A DNA stretch of 64,000 nt from Gammaproteobacteria bacterium (GTDB lineage: Bacteria; Pseudomonadota; Gammaproteobacteria; Steroidobacterales; GCA-2729495). Position 1 is the first letter of the stretch. Each line of letters opens with the position of its first letter. The position numbers were made by a program, and so were the translations under genes. Shown here in pieces: positions 56,693-64,000 of this stretch. The stretch lies in contig JAUHYQ010000003.1 in NCBI GenBank assembly GCA_030426355.1, positions 124,001-188,000 on the forward strand, in the 5' to 3' direction. Under the pieces are notes generated by a model. The model saw only the letters and a program-made list of their open reading frames with translations, searched no databases and was not told where the DNA came from.

Positions 56693-57570
56693 ACGCGGCC
56701 GCCGAGGCAATGCAGCGCCGTCATGGCGATTCGCTGTGGAACAAGGCATGGCGCAAATTCCGCCACGATCGCGTTGGCGTGGTTGCCCTGCTGGTGGTAT
56801 GCGCATACGCGATTGTGGCGCTGGGCGTTGTATTGGGTTGGTGGGCAACCGGCTGGGCAGATATCAGCGGGCCAAAATGGGCACCGTTGTCGTCCGAGCA
56901 CTGGCTGGGCACCAACATTATCGGTCAGGATATTTTTTCGCGAGCGGTCTACAGCACCCGAACTGCTTTTGAAGTGGGGTTGATAGTCGCATTGGGCGCC
57001 ACGTTCATAGGGGCGGTGCTGGGGGCGATAGCCGGCTTTTTCAGTGCCACGTGGATAGACGAAGCGGTGATCTGGCTGATGGGCGTGCTGGACTCTGTGC
57101 CCTTTATTCTGCTGGTGGCGGCGATCGCCTATAGCTTGCAGGACAGTCCGTGGGCCATGCATATCGCAATGATTGCGACCTTCTGGATAGGCACTGCGCG
57201 GCTGGTGCGTGGCGAGGTCATCAAGCTTAAAGGGCAGGAATTCGTCGAATCGGCGCACGCGATCGGGCTTGGGCGAATGACCATAATTTTTCGCCATATA
57301 TTGCCCAACACTTTCCATGTCCTGCTGGTGCAGGCCACGCTGAGTTTTGTTGCGGCCATCAAGTCGGAAGTCATTCTGAGCTTTCTTGGGCTCGGCGTTA
57401 AAGACGGCATGAGCTGGGGGCTGATGATTTCGGAAAGCACCTTCGAGGTGCTGGCGGGCTACTTTAATAATTTTATTGCCGCGTCCGTGCTGATGTTCGG
57501 ATTGGTAATGGCGTTCAACATGTTTTCGGACGCACTGCAGGACGCGCTAGATCCGCGTACGGTGAAATAG
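56689..57570 (+). CDS. ABC transporter permease, DppC/AppC type
   Basis: This 293-residue partner permease begins with the cytoplasmic N-terminal stretch typical of DppC (SLWNKAWRKFRHDRVGVVAL) and the periplasmic EHWLGTNIIGQDIFSRAVYS. The EAA loop is EFVESAHAIGLGRMTIIFRH. The ATG at 56689 is chosen by its four-base overlap with the upstream stop; in-frame sequence further upstream lies inside the previous gene. Confidence 0.95.
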   Translation: MNAAAEAMQRRHGDSLWNKAWRKFRHDRVGVVALLVVCAYAIVALGVVLGWWATGWADISGPKWAPLSSEHWLGTNIIGQDIFSRAVYSTRTAFEVGLIVALGATFIGAVLGAIAGFFSATWIDEAVIWLMGVLDSVPFILLVAAIAYSLQDSPWAMHIAMIATFWIGTARLVRGEVIKLKGQEFVESAHAIGLGRMTIIFRHILPNTFHVLLVQATLSFVAAIKSEVILSFLGLGVKDGMSWGLMISESTFEVLAGYFNNFIAASVLMFGLVMAFNMFSDALQDALDPRTVK

Positions 57571-57572
57571 CC

Positions 57573-58547
57573 ATGCCTGCGCCCTTGCTGGAAGTTAATA
57601 ACCTGGTGGTCGAGTTCTCTACCGATGCGGGCGTTGTCCGTGCTGTTGATGACGTAAGTTTTTCGGTTGCGGCCGGCGAAACGGTCGGCCTGGTTGGCGA
57701 GTCGGGTTGTGGCAAGACGGTGACGGGTCTCGCTTTGCTCGGTCTGGTGCCAACACCGCCCGGGCGGTTGGCGAGCGGCAGTATCCGGCTGGATGGGCAG
57801 GAGCTGGCGGGGTTGGATGACAGTAGCTGGCGTTCGGTGCGCGGCCGCAAGGTGGCAATGATTTTTCAGGAACCAATGACGGCGCTGAACCCGGTGTTTC
57901 GCATCGGCAATCAGATGATCGATGTGTTGCGGCAGCATCAGCGTATAACCCGCCGTCAGGCTCGCGCTGCGGCGATCGAAATGCTTGCCAAAGTGGGTAT
58001 TCCTGCACCGGATAAGCGTATTCAGGAGTATCCACACCAACTGTCCGGAGGCATGCGCCAGCGCGTGATGATTGCCATGGCATTGTCATGCAGTCCCCGT
58101 TTGCTGGTGGCCGACGAGCCGACAACGGCTCTGGACGTGACGACTCAGGCGCAGGTGCTGGAGCAAATGGTTCGCTTGCAGCAGGAATTTGGTATGTCCA
58201 TGATTCTGATCACTCACGACATGGGCGTGGTTGCGCAGAGCTGCAGTAAAGCGATGGTCATGTACAGCGGCAGAGTCGTTGAGCAGGCACCGGTGACGGA
58301 GTTGTTTGCGCGGCCGCGCCATCCCTACACGGGCGGATTGCTGGCATCGATTCCGCGCATACGAGAACAACGTATTCCTGAATTACCGGTGATTGAAGGG
58401 ACCGTGCCTGACCCACTGAACCTGCCGGAGGGATGTCGCTTTGCTGATCGCTGTAACAAGGTCAGGGATTATTGCCGCCTGGCACAGCCCGAACTGAAAC
58501 CTATAGGACGTGCTGACAGCAAGGTTGCCTGCTATGTCCCCGACTGA
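57573..58547 (+). CDS. ABC transporter ATPase, DppD type
   Basis: This 324-residue ATPase has Walker [17 protein letters not shown] (about 39-54), the signature [17 protein letters not shown] and Walker [18 protein letters not shown]. The C-terminal peptide-transporter domain (oligo_HPY) is present, with the cysteine pair in [15 protein letters not shown] that may hold an iron-sulfur cluster, as in related ATPases. It begins two bases after the permease stop. Confidence 0.96.
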   Translation: MPAPLLEVNNLVVEFSTDAGVVRAVDDVSFSVAAGETVGLVGESGCGKTVTGLALLGLVPTPPGRLASGSIRLDGQELAGLDDSSWRSVRGRKVAMIFQEPMTALNPVFRIGNQMIDVLRQHQRITRRQARAAAIEMLAKVGIPAPDKRIQEYPHQLSGGMRQRVMIAMALSCSPRLLVADEPTTALDVTTQAQVLEQMVRLQQEFGMSMILITHDMGVVAQSCSKAMVMYSGRVVEQAPVTELFARPRHPYTGGLLASIPRIREQRIPELPVIEGTVPDPLNLPEGCRFADRCNKVRDYCRLAQPELKPIGRADSKVACYVPD

Positions 58548-59526
58548 TCCCGCAAAACCACTGTTGCAGGTGCGCGATCTGCACAAACATTTTCCGGTCA
58601 GCCGTGGCTGGCTGCGCAAACGCGCTGTGCTGAAAGCTGTGGCCGGGGTGAATCTGGACATTGCGGCGGGTGAAACGCTGGGCCTGGTGGGCGAGTCAGG
58701 TTGTGGCAAGTCAACTCTGGGCCGAGCTATTTTGCAGTTACAAAAGCCTACCAGTGGCGAAGTGCGGCTCGCCGGTGAGTTGCTAAGCGGGCTGTCCGGC
58801 CCTGCGCTTAAACGAGCCCGGCGCCGGATGCAGATTATTTTTCAGGATCCGTTTGCATCGTTGAGCCCGCGACGGACAGTGGCACAGATCGTTCGGGAGC
58901 CGCTGGACGTTCACCGCATCGGTACCCCGGCGGAGCGGCGCGAGCGGGTGGAGTATTTATTGCAGACGGTTGGCATGCGCAGCAACGCGTTAAATCGCTA
59001 TCCGCATGAGTTTTCGGGCGGGCAGCGGCAGCGCATTGGTATTGCCCGGGCCTTGGCCCTTGAACCTGATTTCATTGTCGCCGACGAGCCGGTGTCCGCG
59101 CTGGATGTTTCGGTGCAATCGCAGGTGTTGAACTTGCTGGCGAAGTTGCAGGATGAGCACGGCATTGCCTTGCTGTTTATTTCGCATGACCTTGCAGTGA
59201 TTCAGCACGTCAGTGACACCATTGCCGTTATGTATCTCGGGCGTATTGTTGAACAGGCACCCGCGATGGAGATATACCGGTCACCGCAACACCCTTACAC
59301 GCGCGCGCTGCTTTCAGCCATCCCGGTCCCCGACCCGCGAAACAACAGGCACCGCATCGTGCTGGAAGGCGAGGTGCCCTCGCCTCTCAATCCCCCGTCA
59401 GGGTGTGCATTCCGCAGTCGTTGCCCGCTCGCCGCCGCTGTTTGCGCCGAACAGGAACCGGCGTTGCAGCCCACCGTTAACGACCAGCAGCATTGGGTTG
59501 CGTGCCATTTTCCGGGTGCCGAATAG
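58534..59526 (+). CDS. ABC transporter ATPase, DppF type
   Basis: This 330-residue second ATPase has Walker A GESGCGKSTLGRAILQL, signature EFSGGQRQRIGIARAL and Walker B FIVADEPVSALDVSVQ, then the oligo_HPY tail with the cysteine-containing GCAFRSRCPLAAAVC. The ATG at 58534 overlaps the previous gene by 14 bases. The downstream 59-base gap leads to the convergent dctM. Confidence 0.96.
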   Translation: MSPTDPAKPLLQVRDLHKHFPVSRGWLRKRAVLKAVAGVNLDIAAGETLGLVGESGCGKSTLGRAILQLQKPTSGEVRLAGELLSGLSGPALKRARRRMQIIFQDPFASLSPRRTVAQIVREPLDVHRIGTPAERRERVEYLLQTVGMRSNALNRYPHEFSGGQRQRIGIARALALEPDFIVADEPVSALDVSVQSQVLNLLAKLQDEHGIALLFISHDLAVIQHVSDTIAVMYLGRIVEQAPAMEIYRSPQHPYTRALLSAIPVPDPRNNRHRIVLEGEVPSPLNPPSGCAFRSRCPLAAAVCAEQEPALQPTVNDQQHWVACHFPGAE

Positions 59527-59585
59527 CCCCGTCTGATTCTCGCTGCAGTTGTCACTGAACAGCGGTGGGATGATGGGTACTAGAG

Positions 59586-60986
59586 CTATTGTTTAGCTGC
59601 CGCCGGCAGCCAGGTTGCCAGTTCCGGCCACAGTGCAATCAGCACCAGCGCCAACAACTGTATGGCTACAAACGGTATGACGCCTTTGTAGATGTCGGTG
59701 GTGAGCACTTCCGGCGGAGCAACACTGCGCAGGTAAAACAGTGCAAAGCCGAACGGCGGCGTCAAAAATGACGTTTGCAGATTAATCGCGATCATGATGC
59801 CCAGCCAGACCGGATCAACGCCCATGGCAAGCAGTGCGGGGCCGACGATGGGCACCACTACAAAGGTAATTTCGATAAAGTCGAGCACGAAGCCCATTAA
59901 AAACATCACCAGCATGACGACTAGTAGCGCCGTGACTTTGCCCCCCGGCAAGCTGGTCAGAAAATCCTGTATCACTTCGTCGCCGCCAAAGCCGCGAAAC
60001 ACCAGCGAGAACATCGAAGCACCGATCAGAATGAGAAAAACCATGCTGGTGAAACGCGCGGTGTTCTGACAAATTTCCGTTAAGCGCGATGCACTAAGCG
60101 CACCGCGTGCGGCGGCTAGCAGCAGTCCGCCCAAAGCACCTACGCCGGCGGCTTCAGTCGGGGTGGCAATACCAAAAATAATTGAACCGAGCACGGCGAG
60201 TATGAGCAAAAGTGCCGGCAGCAGCGCTTTCACAATCGTCAGCCAGACCGATACGGGCCGGCGTGTGACAGCCGGTTCAGCAAGCGATTCATCAGGTCGT
60301 TTCCAGGCAGGCATGCTGTCCGGACGTATCGTTGCCATCAGCAACACATAGGCCATGTAGAGACCCACCAGCAACAACCCTGGAAGCAGCGCGCCAATAA
60401 ACAAGTCGCCCACCGACACCGTTTCCGGCCGAAAAATGCCCTGCCTTAGCTGGGCTTGCTGATACGCCGACGACAACACGTCGCCAAGCAGCACCAGAAT
60501 GATTGACGGCGGGATAATCTGGCCAAGCGTTCCTGCCGCGGTAATGGTGCCGGTCGCCATGCTCGGCTGATAGCCGCGTTTCAGCATGGTTGGCAGTGAC
60601 AGCAATCCCATGGTTACCACGGTTGCACCGACAATACCGGTGCTTGCCGCCATCAGCGTACCGACCAGAATCACAGCGATTCCAAGTCCGCCGCGCAGGC
60701 GACCCATTAACATGCTTAATGTTTCCAGCAAGTCTTCCGCGATGCGCGCTCGCTCGAGTGTCACGCCCATAAACACGAACAAGGGCACAGCGATCAACGT
60801 GCCGTTGTTCATGATTCCGTATATGCGATTTGGCATGGTTTCCAGAAAGACAGGGTCAAAAACGCCTGCAGCGACGCCGATACCGGCAAAAGCCAGTGCC
60901 GTGCCCGCCAACGTGAATGCCACGGGAAACCCGGCCAGCAAAATCGCGACCACCGCCAGAAACATCACAAAGCTTAGCCAGGCCAT
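59586..60986 (-). CDS. dctM: TRAP transporter large permease DctM
   Basis: This 466-residue protein with about 12-13 membrane helices forms the sodium-coupled translocation core. It opens FVMFLAVVAILLAGFPVAFT and includes VPLFVFMGVTLERARIAEDL, TGTITAAGTLGQIIPPSIIL and the late FVLDFIEITFVVVPIVGPAL. A long cytoplasmic insert (about residues 230-260, rich in R and P) is seen in several DctM relatives. Its stop lies at the end of the trkA-trkH-dctQ-dctM run. Confidence 0.95.
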   Translation of the reverse strand: MAWLSFVMFLAVVAILLAGFPVAFTLAGTALAFAGIGVAAGVFDPVFLETMPNRIYGIMNNGTLIAVPLFVFMGVTLERARIAEDLLETLSMLMGRLRGGLGIAVILVGTLMAASTGIVGATVVTMGLLSLPTMLKRGYQPSMATGTITAAGTLGQIIPPSIILVLLGDVLSSAYQQAQLRQGIFRPETVSVGDLFIGALLPGLLLVGLYMAYVLLMATIRPDSMPAWKRPDESLAEPAVTRRPVSVWLTIVKALLPALLLILAVLGSIIFGIATPTEAAGVGALGGLLLAAARGALSASRLTEICQNTARFTSMVFLILIGASMFSLVFRGFGGDEVIQDFLTSLPGGKVTALLVVMLVMFLMGFVLDFIEITFVVVPIVGPALLAMGVDPVWLGIMIAINLQTSFLTPPFGFALFYLRSVAPPEVLTTDIYKGVIPFVAIQLLALVLIALWPELATWLPAAAKQ

Positions 60987-61520
60987 CTAATCATCACTGG
61001 GGTCAGAGTAAACCTGACCCGGCTGCCGGATTGTCACGATGCTGCGCAAGCCCATCACTACACCCTGCAACAACAGCAGTATTGCCGTTAGCGGGATAGC
61101 GCTTTTCAGTAGCGGCGGAAACGGATAGGGCAACCCGCCCGCTTCCTGCGAGGCCTCGCGAATTTGCCAGGACAATGCGACATAGTCCCAGCTGGACCAG
61201 AATAGAAAGGCACAAAACGGCAACAGCAGCAGCAAGGTGCCCAGCAAATTCACCCATGCCTGCGCACGTGGCGACATATGTCCGTAAAACACATCCACGC
61301 GCACGTGGTCACCCGCGGCCAATGTGTAAGCCGCAGCCAGCATAAAGATCAGTGCGTGCATAAAGGTGATGGATTCCTGGAGCCGGATAGAGCCGCTTTG
61401 CATCCAGTACCGCTCAATCACAACGATGCCTACGACCAGCACCATCAACAAGCACAACCATGCGACCGAACGGCCGATCAGTCTGGTAATAAACTCAATT
61501 CTGGATGCCAGTGCGAGCAT
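60987..61520 (-). CDS. dctQ: TRAP transporter small permease DctQ
   Basis: This 177-residue four-helix protein is the small membrane subunit, in the order DctQ-DctM with zero bases between them. It contains SITFMHALIFMLAAAYTLAA and DHVRVDVFYGHMSPRAQAWV, the typical DctQ loop with its conserved V-D-x-F-Y. It starts 12 bases after the trkH stop. The cognate binding protein is probably the TakP-like gene at 52816. Confidence 0.93.
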   Translation of the reverse strand: MLALASRIEFITRLIGRSVAWLCLLMVLVVGIVVIERYWMQSGSIRLQESITFMHALIFMLAAAYTLAAGDHVRVDVFYGHMSPRAQAWVNLLGTLLLLLPFCAFLFWSSWDYVALSWQIREASQEAGGLPYPFPPLLKSAIPLTAILLLLQGVVMGLRSIVTIRQPGQVYSDPSDD

Positions 61521-61532
61521 GAGCCAGCCGCG

Positions 61533-62984
61533 CTATTCCTGCCAGAAAGAGCGCGACACAATGACCAGCAGTGTGAAAATTTCCAGGCGCCCCAGCAGCA
61601 TGGCGATGACGCAGACCCACTTGCTCAGATCCGATAATGAGCCAAAGTTACCCGCCACTTCGCCCAGTCCGGGGCCCAGGTTATTCAACGACGCAGCGAC
61701 AGCCGAGAATGCTGTGACCTGATCGACCCCGTCAAACAGCAATATGGTCATCATGAAGACAAATACAGCCACGTAGACTGCAAAAAAGCCCCACACTGCT
61801 TCGATGACACGTGTCGATACCGGGTTGCCACCGAGCTTGACCGGAATCTCGGCGTTAGGATGAACCAGACGCTTGATTTCACGCAGGCCCTGCCGGTACA
61901 GCAACAGACAGCGCATGACTTTCATGCCACCACCGGTGGAACCGGCGCAGCCGCCGACGAAGCTTGCAAACAGGAGCAGTACGGGTATTGCACCGGGCCA
62001 GGCAGCATAGTTGGTTGTGGTGAAACCCGTGGTAGTGGCGATGGATACGACCTGAAAAAGGCCATCATTAATGGTGTGTCGCAGGGACGTATAGCCCCCG
62101 AAAAAATATAAATAGCCGATCACCGCGACAGCCAACCCAATCATGCCCTTGGCGTACGCTCGAAATTCTGAGTCGCGAAGATACACTTTCAGGCTTATCC
62201 CGCGGAGCGCCAGAAAGTGCAGCGAAAAATTTATGCCCGCAGCGAACATAAATACAATGGCGACAGCATTAATGGTTGAATTGTTGAAATACCCCATGCT
62301 GGCATCGTGAGTAGAGAAACCACCGATCGCGACTGTGCTGAAGGCATGACAGAGTGCATCGAAGGCGCCCATGCCGGCAGCATAGTAAGCGCCGCCGCAG
62401 GCCACGGTCAGCCCGAGGTAGATATACCAGAGTGCCTTCGCGGTTTCGGTAATGCGCGGCGTGAGTTTGGAGTCCTTTACCGGCCCGGCCATTTCTGCCC
62501 TGTAAAGCTGCATGCCGCCGACGCCGAGCATCGGCAACACGGCAACGGCCAGCACGATGATGCCCATGCCGCCGAGCCACTGCAGTTGTTGCCGGTAGTA
62601 CAGCAACGATCGGGGCATGTCATCGAGGCCGGTCAGCACGGTCGCGCCGGTCGTGGTCAGCCCCGACATGGATTCGAACACCGCATCAGTCAGGCTCATG
62701 TCGGGCTGTTCCAGAAGCAACAGCGGCAACGCGCCTACCGTCCCAAGGCCTAACCAGAAAGCCGCCACCACCAGGAATCCATCGCGTAACCGCAAGTCTT
62801 CGGTATGTTTGCGGGCCGGAAACCAGATCACCAATCCGGCGATCACAGTCATGAGGTAACCCGACAAAAAGGCGCCGGCACCACCGTCGTTAAAGTACCA
62901 GGAGATCGCTACCGGTGGGAGCAAAGTAAAACTGAAGATTAACAGCAACAGGCCCAGCATGCGTTGGACGACAGCTAGTCGCAT
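61533..62984 (-). CDS. trkH: Potassium uptake protein TrkH
   Basis: This 483-residue membrane channel subunit for potassium is gated by TrkA. Four pore-loop repeats each carry a selectivity-filter glycine: SMSGLTTTGATVLTG, FSTVAIGGFSTHDAS, VVSIATTTGFTTTNYA and FSAVAASLNNLGPGLGE. The N-terminal helices begin RMLGLLLLIFSFTLLPPVAI. It follows trkA by six bases. Confidence 0.97.
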   Translation of the reverse strand: MRLAVVQRMLGLLLLIFSFTLLPPVAISWYFNDGGAGAFLSGYLMTVIAGLVIWFPARKHTEDLRLRDGFLVVAAFWLGLGTVGALPLLLLEQPDMSLTDAVFESMSGLTTTGATVLTGLDDMPRSLLYYRQQLQWLGGMGIIVLAVAVLPMLGVGGMQLYRAEMAGPVKDSKLTPRITETAKALWYIYLGLTVACGGAYYAAGMGAFDALCHAFSTVAIGGFSTHDASMGYFNNSTINAVAIVFMFAAGINFSLHFLALRGISLKVYLRDSEFRAYAKGMIGLAVAVIGYLYFFGGYTSLRHTINDGLFQVVSIATTTGFTTTNYAAWPGAIPVLLLFASFVGGCAGSTGGGMKVMRCLLLYRQGLREIKRLVHPNAEIPVKLGGNPVSTRVIEAVWGFFAVYVAVFVFMMTILLFDGVDQVTAFSAVAASLNNLGPGLGEVAGNFGSLSDLSKWVCVIAMLLGRLEIFTLLVIVSRSFWQE

Positions 62985-62990
62985 GGCTAA

Positions 62991-64000
62991 TCAGCGCGCC
63001 TGAAAAACTCGTTCGACATCGTCAATATGGCGACGATCGGTCATGAACAAGATTACGTGATCATTTTCTTCAACCACGGTATCGTGATGAGCCTGCATCA
63101 CGACATCGCCCCTTACAATGGTGCATATGCTGGTGCCCTGCGGAAGTTTGATTTGATCGATGGTTCGGCCAACCACTTTTGAACGCCCTGGCTCGCCGTG
63201 GGCAATCGCTTCGATTGCTTCCGCTCGGCCGCGACGCAATGAATGGACCTTCACAACGTCACCGCGGCGAACGTAGGTGAGCAGCGAACCAATAGTCACC
63301 TGCTGCGGCGAAATCGCGACATCAATATTGCCGCTTTCAACCAGTTCCGCATACGACGGGCGGTTAATAAGTGCCATCACTTTCTTGCAGCCAAGCCGTT
63401 TGGCCAGCATGGAAGAAAGTATGTTGGCTTCTTCGGCATCGGTAACCGCCACAAAAATATCTGCGCTGTCGACGCTTTCTTCGAGCATCAGCGCTTCGTC
63501 CGCAGCATCGCCGGACAGGACGATGGCGCGTTCCAGTCGTTCTGACAATTGACGGGCGCGAGCCCTGTTGCGCTCGATAATTTTCACCTGATTGGTTTTC
63601 TCCAATGCCCGCGCCAGCCGGTAACCAATATTGCCGCCACCGGCGATAAATACGCGTCGCACGGGTTCTTCCAGCTTGCGTATTTCACTCATCACGACGC
63701 GGATGTCTTTACGCGCGGCAATAAAAAACACTTCATCACCGGCTTCCAGCGTGGTCTCTCCGTCGACGGGAACAGGATAGCCGGCGCGATAAACCGCTGC
63801 GACGCGGGCTTCCACGTTGGGCAAATGGTCGTCAAGGGCCTTGATTTGCTGCCCCACCAGCAACCCGCCCTTGTGCGCCCGCACACCAACGAGCCTGACT
63901 TTTCCGTCGGCGAATTCCAGCACCTGAAAAGCGCCCGGGTAATGGATCAGTTGCTCAATGTTGTCGGTGACCAGCTGTTCGGGACTGATGCATACATCCA
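62991..64000 (-). CDS. trkA: Trk potassium channel regulatory protein TrkA (5' part outside window)
   Basis: About 336 residues of TrkA are visible, and the frame is open through the right edge, so the N-terminal RCK domain is mostly missing. The second Rossmann domain (VFIAGGGNIGYRLARALEK) binds NAD(H), and the C-terminal TrkA_C module reads SKVVGRTIDQIKLPQGTSIC and ends HVILFMTDRRHIDDVERVF. It regulates TrkH in the same operon. The expected full length is about 458 residues. Confidence 0.96.
   Translation of the reverse strand, partial: DVCISPEQLVTDNIEQLIHYPGAFQVLEFADGKVRLVGVRAHKGGLLVGQQIKALDDHLPNVEARVAAVYRAGYPVPVDGETTLEAGDEVFFIAARKDIRVVMSEIRKLEEPVRRVFIAGGGNIGYRLARALEKTNQVKIIERNRARARQLSERLERAIVLSGDAADEALMLEESVDSADIFVAVTDAEEANILSSMLAKRLGCKKVMALINRPSYAELVESGNIDVAISPQQVTIGSLLTYVRRGDVVKVHSLRRGRAEAIEAIAHGEPGRSKVVGRTIDQIKLPQGTSICTIVRGDVVMQAHHDTVVEENDHVILFMTDRRHIDDVERVFQAR

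Overview
The window is a stretch of gammaproteobacterial chromosome around the replication origin. The oppositely oriented blocks rpmH-rnpA-yidC-mnmE (leftward) and dnaA-dnaN-recF-gyrB (rightward), perfect DnaA boxes and an AT-rich dnaA-dnaN spacer mark oriC near 20.55-20.80 kb. Two large TonB-dependent receptors, a Tat system, NtrBC, SecB, Trk and c-type cytochrome genes indicate a Gram-negative, probably free-living or marine, aerobic heterotroph. I cannot name the species. I saw no rRNA or tRNA gene, no CRISPR array and no intact insertion sequence.

Layout. 1-4.0 kb: the end of an AT-rich surface-polysaccharide cluster (flippase end, acyltransferase, two GT4 glycosyltransferases, a sulfotransferase and a scrap of an IS3-like transposase). 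It is followed by a GC-richer bi-domain dehydrogenase (4.1-6.3 kb). 6.3-9.9 kb: a TonB-dependent receptor divergent from a BlaI-type repressor and an M56 membrane peptidase. 9.9-18.8 kb: a peptide-binding lipoprotein coupled to mnmG, a diguanylate cyclase, a small cytochrome c, mnmE, yidC and rnpA. 18.9-25.5 kb: rpmH, dnaA, oriC, dnaN, recF, gyrB. 25.5-30.6 kb: a tightly overlapping leftward operon glyQ-glyS-gmhB-plsC plus a membrane protein. 30.7-35.7 kb: the nitrogen-control locus, with glnA behind a sigma-54 promoter and two NtrC-like enhancer sites, then a DUF4124 protein, ntrB and ntrC. 35.7-46.9 kb: housekeeping genes (mtfA, ppiB, pyrD, trmL, gpsA, secB, grxC, a rhodanese, envC, ctpA, a divergent polysaccharide deacetylase, a GGDEF protein, crcB, a HIT protein, a thioesterase). 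47.0-50.6 kb: a very large TonB-dependent receptor followed by a DUF1330 gene. 50.8-52.7 kb: tatC, tatB, tatA, dtd. 52.8-59.5 kb: a rightward operon joining a TRAP binding protein to a complete peptide-type ABC importer. 59.6-64 kb: leftward trkA-trkH-dctQ-dctM, with trkA running off the window.

How the genes fit together. The origin block covers initiation, the sliding clamp, gap repair, supercoiling, membrane-protein insertion and tRNA-wobble modification. The glnA-ntrBC block is a self-contained nitrogen-response circuit whose cis elements are readable in the sequence. Nutrient uptake is over-represented: two TonB receptors, two peptide-binding lipoproteins, an ABC importer, a TRAP transporter and Trk. 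The observations most worth following up are: rnpA has no standard start codon in its conserved frame; the origin carries three DnaA boxes phased at 11 bp; a perfect CRP-type palindrome lies between two convergent genes; the TRAP and ABC genes are intertwined; and a large inverted-repeat element sits just upstream of the glnA enhancer.
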